A DNA stretch of 9,334 nucleotides, taken from the NCBI GenBank assembly GCA_937873345.1, contig CALMRL010000297.1, positions 9,469-18,802 of the forward strand. Reading direction: 5' to 3'. The DNA comes from an uncultured Beijerinckiaceae bacterium (lineage in GTDB: Bacteria; Pseudomonadota; Alphaproteobacteria; Rhizobiales; Beijerinckiaceae). Position 1 is the stretch's first letter, and every line of letters begins with the position of its first letter. The notes under the pieces were generated by a model, which was given only the letters and a program-made list of their open reading frames with translations, was not told the origin of the DNA and did no database searches. Position numbers and translations under genes: made by a program. Below are positions 6,556 to 9,334 of this stretch, piece after piece.

Positions 6556-6690
6556 GGCAGGTGTGCAAAGGCCGCGCGCTCCCGATCACCTTTCAGTGAC
6601 TGTGCCACTCGGCCGATGCTATGGGTAACGCCCCGTCAATCGGCACGGCGTCACCCGGCGTGACGGCGGCTCGCTTCGCACAAGCGTGGA
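6556..6690 (+). promoter_or_regulatory. Upstream region of the fatty acid hydroxylase gene, with an inverted repeat
   Basis: These 135 bases separate the NrfD stop from the next start. A perfect inverted repeat, CGTCAC-CCGGC-GTGACG (6649-6665), lies 25 bases before the ATG at 6691 and could be an operator or a leader hairpin. No T-run follows it, so a terminator is unlikely. No clear promoter hexamers were found, and read-through from the upstream operon remains possible. Confidence 0.35.
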
Positions 6691-7557
6691 ATGGCTGAAT
6701 TTTTCATACGGCACGCCGACGCGACCCAGATCCTGCTCTTCGCCGGCGCCATATCGCTGCTCTGGGCGATCGAGCACCTCGTCATCTCCCTGCCGGAGGG
6801 CGAGAAGCTGCGGCACACCGGCGTCAATGCGCTGTTCGCCCTCACCGCCTTGCCGATCGAGCTGGTGCTCTCCGCCGCCTGCCTCGCGGTGTCGCGCGAG
6901 ACGCTCGATCACGGCTTGGGACTCGTCAACCTGTTCCCCGATCCGTCGTCGGTCTGGGTCCGAGACGCGCTTATGTTCGTCGCCCTCGACCTCTTCGACT
7001 ACCTCTACCACCGGCTGATGCACCACGTTCCGCCGCTGTGGCGCTTCCACCTCGTCCACCATACCGACCAGCACGTCGATTCCTCGACCACGGTCCGCGA
7101 GCACCCCGGCGAGACGGCGATCCGCTCGGCGGCGCTCGTCGTGTGGACCTTCCTGCTCGGTGCCTCCTTCGAAGTGCTGCTGATGCGTCAGGCCGCCGAG
7201 ACGGTGTTCGCGATCCTCGCCCATTCGGCCCTGCGCATGCCGCCGGGCGTGGCACGGGTGATGGGCTTTCTTTTCGTCACGCCGAACCTGCACCACGTCC
7301 ACCATCACAACGTGCTGCCCTACACGGACAGCAACTTCGGCGGCGTGTTCTCGGTGTGGGACAGGCTGTTCGGCACCTTCGCCGAGCTGGAGGCCGAGGA
7401 TACGGTGTTCGGCCTCGACACGCATATGGAGCCGACCACGGTGGGTGACTTCGGCTCGCTCGTCGCCATGCCCTTCGCGCAACCCATCACGGGTGCGTCA
7501 GGCAAGAGCGAGCCGACCAACCCCTCGCTCGCCGGGGCCGCGTCGGCGCTGGGCTGA
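6691..7557 (+). CDS. Fatty acid hydroxylase / sterol desaturase family membrane enzyme
   Basis: This 288-residue protein has the histidine clusters that bind the di-iron centre of the fatty acid hydroxylase superfamily: H107-x3-H111, H120-x2-H123-H124, and a C-terminal cluster H201-H202-x-H204-H205 within NLHHVHHHN. The conserved HPGE at 138-141 fits as well. Hydrophobic segments lie at about residues 12-33, 45-66, 92-105, 143-165 and 167-180, as expected for a membrane enzyme with its active site on the cytoplasmic face. Members hydroxylate or desaturate sterols, fatty acids, carotenoids or hopanoid-related lipids using O2; the substrate is not predictable here. The ATG at 6691 has only a weak upstream site (GTGGA). 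The gene is 135 bases after the NrfD gene on the same strand and ends four bases from the convergent gmk. A direct link to formate oxidation is not evident, since this enzyme needs oxygen and acts on lipids. Confidence 0.9.
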   Translation: MAEFFIRHADATQILLFAGAISLLWAIEHLVISLPEGEKLRHTGVNALFALTALPIELVLSAACLAVSRETLDHGLGLVNLFPDPSSVWVRDALMFVALDLFDYLYHRLMHHVPPLWRFHLVHHTDQHVDSSTTVREHPGETAIRSAALVVWTFLLGASFEVLLMRQAAETVFAILAHSALRMPPGVARVMGFLFVTPNLHHVHHHNVLPYTDSNFGGVFSVWDRLFGTFAELEAEDTVFGLDTHMEPTTVGDFGSLVAMPFAQPITGASGKSEPTNPSLAGAASALG

Positions 7558-7561
7558 CGGA

Positions 7562-8287
7562 TCAACCCGCCCCATCCGGCGCCCTGCTTTCGGTCAGCAA
7601 GCGATCGACGAAGCGCCCGATGGTCGCCGTCGCACGCTGCGCGCGGCAACGCTCGCAGGCGATGATCGCCTTGAGGCTCTCGAACGTCTCCTGGATGTCG
7701 TCGTTGACCAGCACGTAATCGTATTGCGCCCAGCGCGCGATCTCGTTGCGGGCATTGTCGAGCCGGCGGGCGATGACGTCGGCCGGGTCTTCGGCGCGGC
7801 GTTCCAGCCTCGCGCGCAGCTCCTCCATGGACGGCGGAAGGATGAACACCGTGACGGCGTCCACGCCCGTCTTCGCCTTGACCTGCGCGGTGCCTTGCCA
7901 ATCGATGTCGAAGAGGATGTCGCGGCCCCGTGACAGCACCTGCTCCACCGGCTCGCGCGGCGTGCCGTAGAAGTTGCCGTGCACCTCCGCCCACTCCAGG
8001 AGGTCGTCCTCGTCGCGCAGCTGCTGGAAGCGCCGGCGGCTGATGAAGTTGTAGTGCACGCCTTCGGCCTCGGAGTGCCGGCGCGCCCGCGTCGTCACCG
8101 AGATCGACAGGGTGAGGTCGAGTTCGGGCCTCGTCAGCAGCATCCGGGTCAGCGTGGTCTTGCCGGCGCCGGACGGCGACGACAGGATCAGGATGAAGCC
8201 GCGCCGCCCGTCGGCGCCGGCGGTCGCCGCGGTGTGCCGCTCGGGATCGTCGCCCGCGATGCCGACCCCGTCTTCCGCCGCCTGCAT
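7562..8287 (-). CDS. gmk: Guanylate kinase
   Basis: Guanylate kinase phosphorylates GMP to GDP with ATP in the cytoplasm, an essential step in purine nucleotide supply. The 241-residue protein has the P-loop SPSGAGKTT (residues 37-45). The GMP-binding signature VTTRARRHSEAEGVHYNF (64-81) is present, as is EWAEVHGNFYGTP (98-110). Further on come DIDWQG (127-132), the lid arginines ARLERRAEDP (159-168) and RRLDNA (174-179). About 28 residues precede the catalytic fold, longer than in E. coli Gmk (207 aa). No other ATG or GTG between the chosen start and the P-loop is seen in the protein, so the extension is probably real. The start follows the yicC stop by six bases with only a weak AGG as ribosome site, which suggests coupling to yicC. 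Codon use is like its neighbours and nothing appears broken. Confidence 0.97.
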   Translation of the reverse strand: MQAAEDGVGIAGDDPERHTAATAGADGRRGFILILSSPSGAGKTTLTRMLLTRPELDLTLSISVTTRARRHSEAEGVHYNFISRRRFQQLRDEDDLLEWAEVHGNFYGTPREPVEQVLSRGRDILFDIDWQGTAQVKAKTGVDAVTVFILPPSMEELRARLERRAEDPADVIARRLDNARNEIARWAQYDYVLVNDDIQETFESLKAIIACERCRAQRATATIGRFVDRLLTESRAPDGAG

Positions 8288-8293
8288 GGGTGC

Positions 8294-9163
8294 CTATTCG
8301 ATGTTCTGGACCTGCTCCCGGAACTGCTCGATTTCGACCCGCAGTTCAAGGCCGATCGCGGTGAGGGCGGCGGCGTTGACCTTCGCGCAATAGGTCGTCG
8401 CCTCGCGTCCAAGCTCCTGGGCGAGGAAGTCGAGGCGACGGCCGACCGCTCCGCCGGACGCGAGCAGTTCGCGCGCCGCCGCGACGTGGGCTGCGAGCCT
8501 GTCCAGTTCCTCGCGCACGTCGGCCCTCGCCGCGAGCAGCACCGCCTCCTGATGCAGGCGGTCGGGATCGAGGCCGGGTTGTCCGACGAGTGCCGCCACT
8601 GTCGCCGCCAGCCGCTCGCGTACCGCCTCCGGCCGCCGCAGCGGCGATGCATCGGCCGCTCGCGTCAAGGCGGTGATCGAATCGAGGCGGACCTTGAGTA
8701 CGGCATCGAGGCTGCGACCCTCGCGGTCGCGCATCGCGACCAACTCATCCAAAGCCGCATCCAACCCGGTGAGGCAGGCCGCCGCCAGCGCATCCTGCGC
8801 GGCAGGGTCGGGCGCGGCATCGCCCAGTTCGACGATGCCGCGCAGGCCCAGCAGGCCGTCGAGCGTCGCCGGAGCGATCGTCGGCGGCAGGGGTATGGCG
8901 GCGACCGCCGCGATCAAGGCCGCGAGCCGCTCCTCGTCGATGCGCAGGCGCGCCGGCTGCGCCTCGCGCGTGACGGCCAACGTCGCATGGCAAGTGCCAC
9001 GCGTCAGCCGTGCGCCGATGCGGCGCCTCGCCTCGGTCTCGACGGCATCGAGCCCTTGCGGCAAGCGCAGGCGCACGTCGAGTCCCTTGGCATTGACCGC
9101 GCGAAGCTCCCAAGTCCAACGCGCGCCACCGATCTCGCCACCGTGCTGGGCGGCGCCGGTCAT
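8294..9163 (-). CDS. yicC: YicC family endoribonuclease-like protein
   Basis: This 289-residue protein of the YicC/YloC family has the normal length. The N-terminal block WTWELRAVNAKGLDVRLRLP (residues 16-35) is the family hallmark. The C-terminal block (FREQVQNIE, the last nine residues) is nearly invariant in the family. Members are reported to be endoribonucleases that affect small-RNA turnover; that activity is taken from the family, not seen here. The usual SMTGFAR start is partly changed: the protein begins MTGAAQHGGE, preceded in frame by a serine codon. The ATG at 9161-9163 was chosen because it gives the MTG start; no good ribosome site precedes it. It lies between the mltG-like gene (32 bases upstream) and gmk (6 bases downstream), all on the minus strand, and is likely co-transcribed with both. 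Confidence 0.93.
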   Translation of the reverse strand: MTGAAQHGGEIGGARWTWELRAVNAKGLDVRLRLPQGLDAVETEARRRIGARLTRGTCHATLAVTREAQPARLRIDEERLAALIAAVAAIPLPPTIAPATLDGLLGLRGIVELGDAAPDPAAQDALAAACLTGLDAALDELVAMRDREGRSLDAVLKVRLDSITALTRAADASPLRRPEAVRERLAATVAALVGQPGLDPDRLHQEAVLLAARADVREELDRLAAHVAAARELLASGGAVGRRLDFLAQELGREATTYCAKVNAAALTAIGLELRVEIEQFREQVQNIE

Positions 9164-9195
9164 CGAGCGGAGGCACCGCTGAAGAGGTGCGGCGC

Positions 9196-9334
9196 TCAGC
9201 GCGTGAACTCGGCCGGTATCGTCTTCGCCGTGTTCAGGTCGAAGGACTTGTCGCGCAGGGGATCGAAGGCCGTGTTCTCCGAGGCGTCGTAGATCTTGGG
9301 AAGCGCCGGAGGCATCTGCATCGGTGCCGCCGGG
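9196..9334 (-). CDS. mltG: C-terminus of endolytic murein transglycosylase MltG (partial)
   Basis: Only the last 46 codons are inside the window; the gene enters from the right edge and ends at a TGA at 9196-9198. The visible tail includes KIYDASENTAFDPLRDK, then SFDLNTAKTIP, which matches the C-terminal extension that I recall from rhizobial MltG proteins (DASEGTAFDPL...FDLNSxKTVP). The catalytic YceG domain is not in view, so the call rests on this tail and on the mltG-yicC-gmk gene order. MltG cleaves nascent peptidoglycan strands at the cytoplasmic membrane and helps set glycan length. The gene was too short here to stand out as an open frame and was found by translating the window edge. 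Confidence 0.75.
   Translation of the reverse strand, partial: PAAPMQMPPALPKIYDASENTAFDPLRDKSFDLNTAKTIPAEFTR

Noticed and set aside
496..7557. tRNA-Val as the attachment site of a genomic island carrying the formate dehydrogenase locus
   Set aside because: No integrase gene and no second copy of the tRNA 3' end was seen in the window, and base composition looks uniform. The location between housekeeping blocks is suggestive only.
1..9334. CRISPR arrays, insertion sequences and long direct repeats
   Set aside because: No regularly spaced repeats, transposase-like frames or paired terminal repeats were recognised by eye.

Overview
The window is GC-rich DNA that reads as an alphaproteobacterium, most likely Hyphomicrobiales (Rhizobiales). 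The clearest pointer is the right-hand block, where a MltG-like C-terminus is followed by yicC and gmk, all on the minus strand. That order is familiar from Rhizobiales chromosomes. Genus and species cannot be told from the sequence.

Left edge (1-570, plus strand): the 3' part of a Nudix hydrolase gene, then a complete tRNA-Val (anticodon CAC, CCA encoded). The tRNA promoter overlaps the Nudix stop codon.

Centre (580-6555): a molybdenum (or tungsten) formate dehydrogenase locus in a divergent layout. On the minus strand lies the large catalytic subunit (4111 to 881), followed by a translationally coupled 102-residue protein of unknown function. On the plus strand, across a 240-base divergent gap, lie a 75-residue protein of unknown function, a ferredoxin-like subunit with four 4Fe-4S motifs, and an NrfD/PsrC-type membrane subunit. 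Together these look like a membrane-bound formate:quinone oxidoreductase. No twin-arginine signal is visible on the catalytic subunit, so the active site may face the cytoplasm. No selA/selB/selC, fdhD, fdhE or cytochrome b subunit is present in the window.

The catalytic gene is interrupted twice in one and the same reading frame. The UGA at codon 199 is at the selenocysteine position of the FDH-N/O family. It is followed by a hairpin that has the SelB-contacting nucleotides known from E. coli fdhF at the same distances, so it is read here as selenocysteine. The UAG at codon 879 has no such explanation. It would remove the last 198 residues (the C-terminal molybdopterin-binding domain), although the frame beyond it is open and family-like. 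It is a sequencing error, a recent nonsense mutation, or read-through, and it is the point most worth checking.

Right (6691-9334): a fatty acid hydroxylase/sterol desaturase family membrane enzyme on the plus strand ends four bases from the end of guanylate kinase on the minus strand. Upstream of gmk come yicC and the last 46 codons of a MltG-like gene cut by the window edge.
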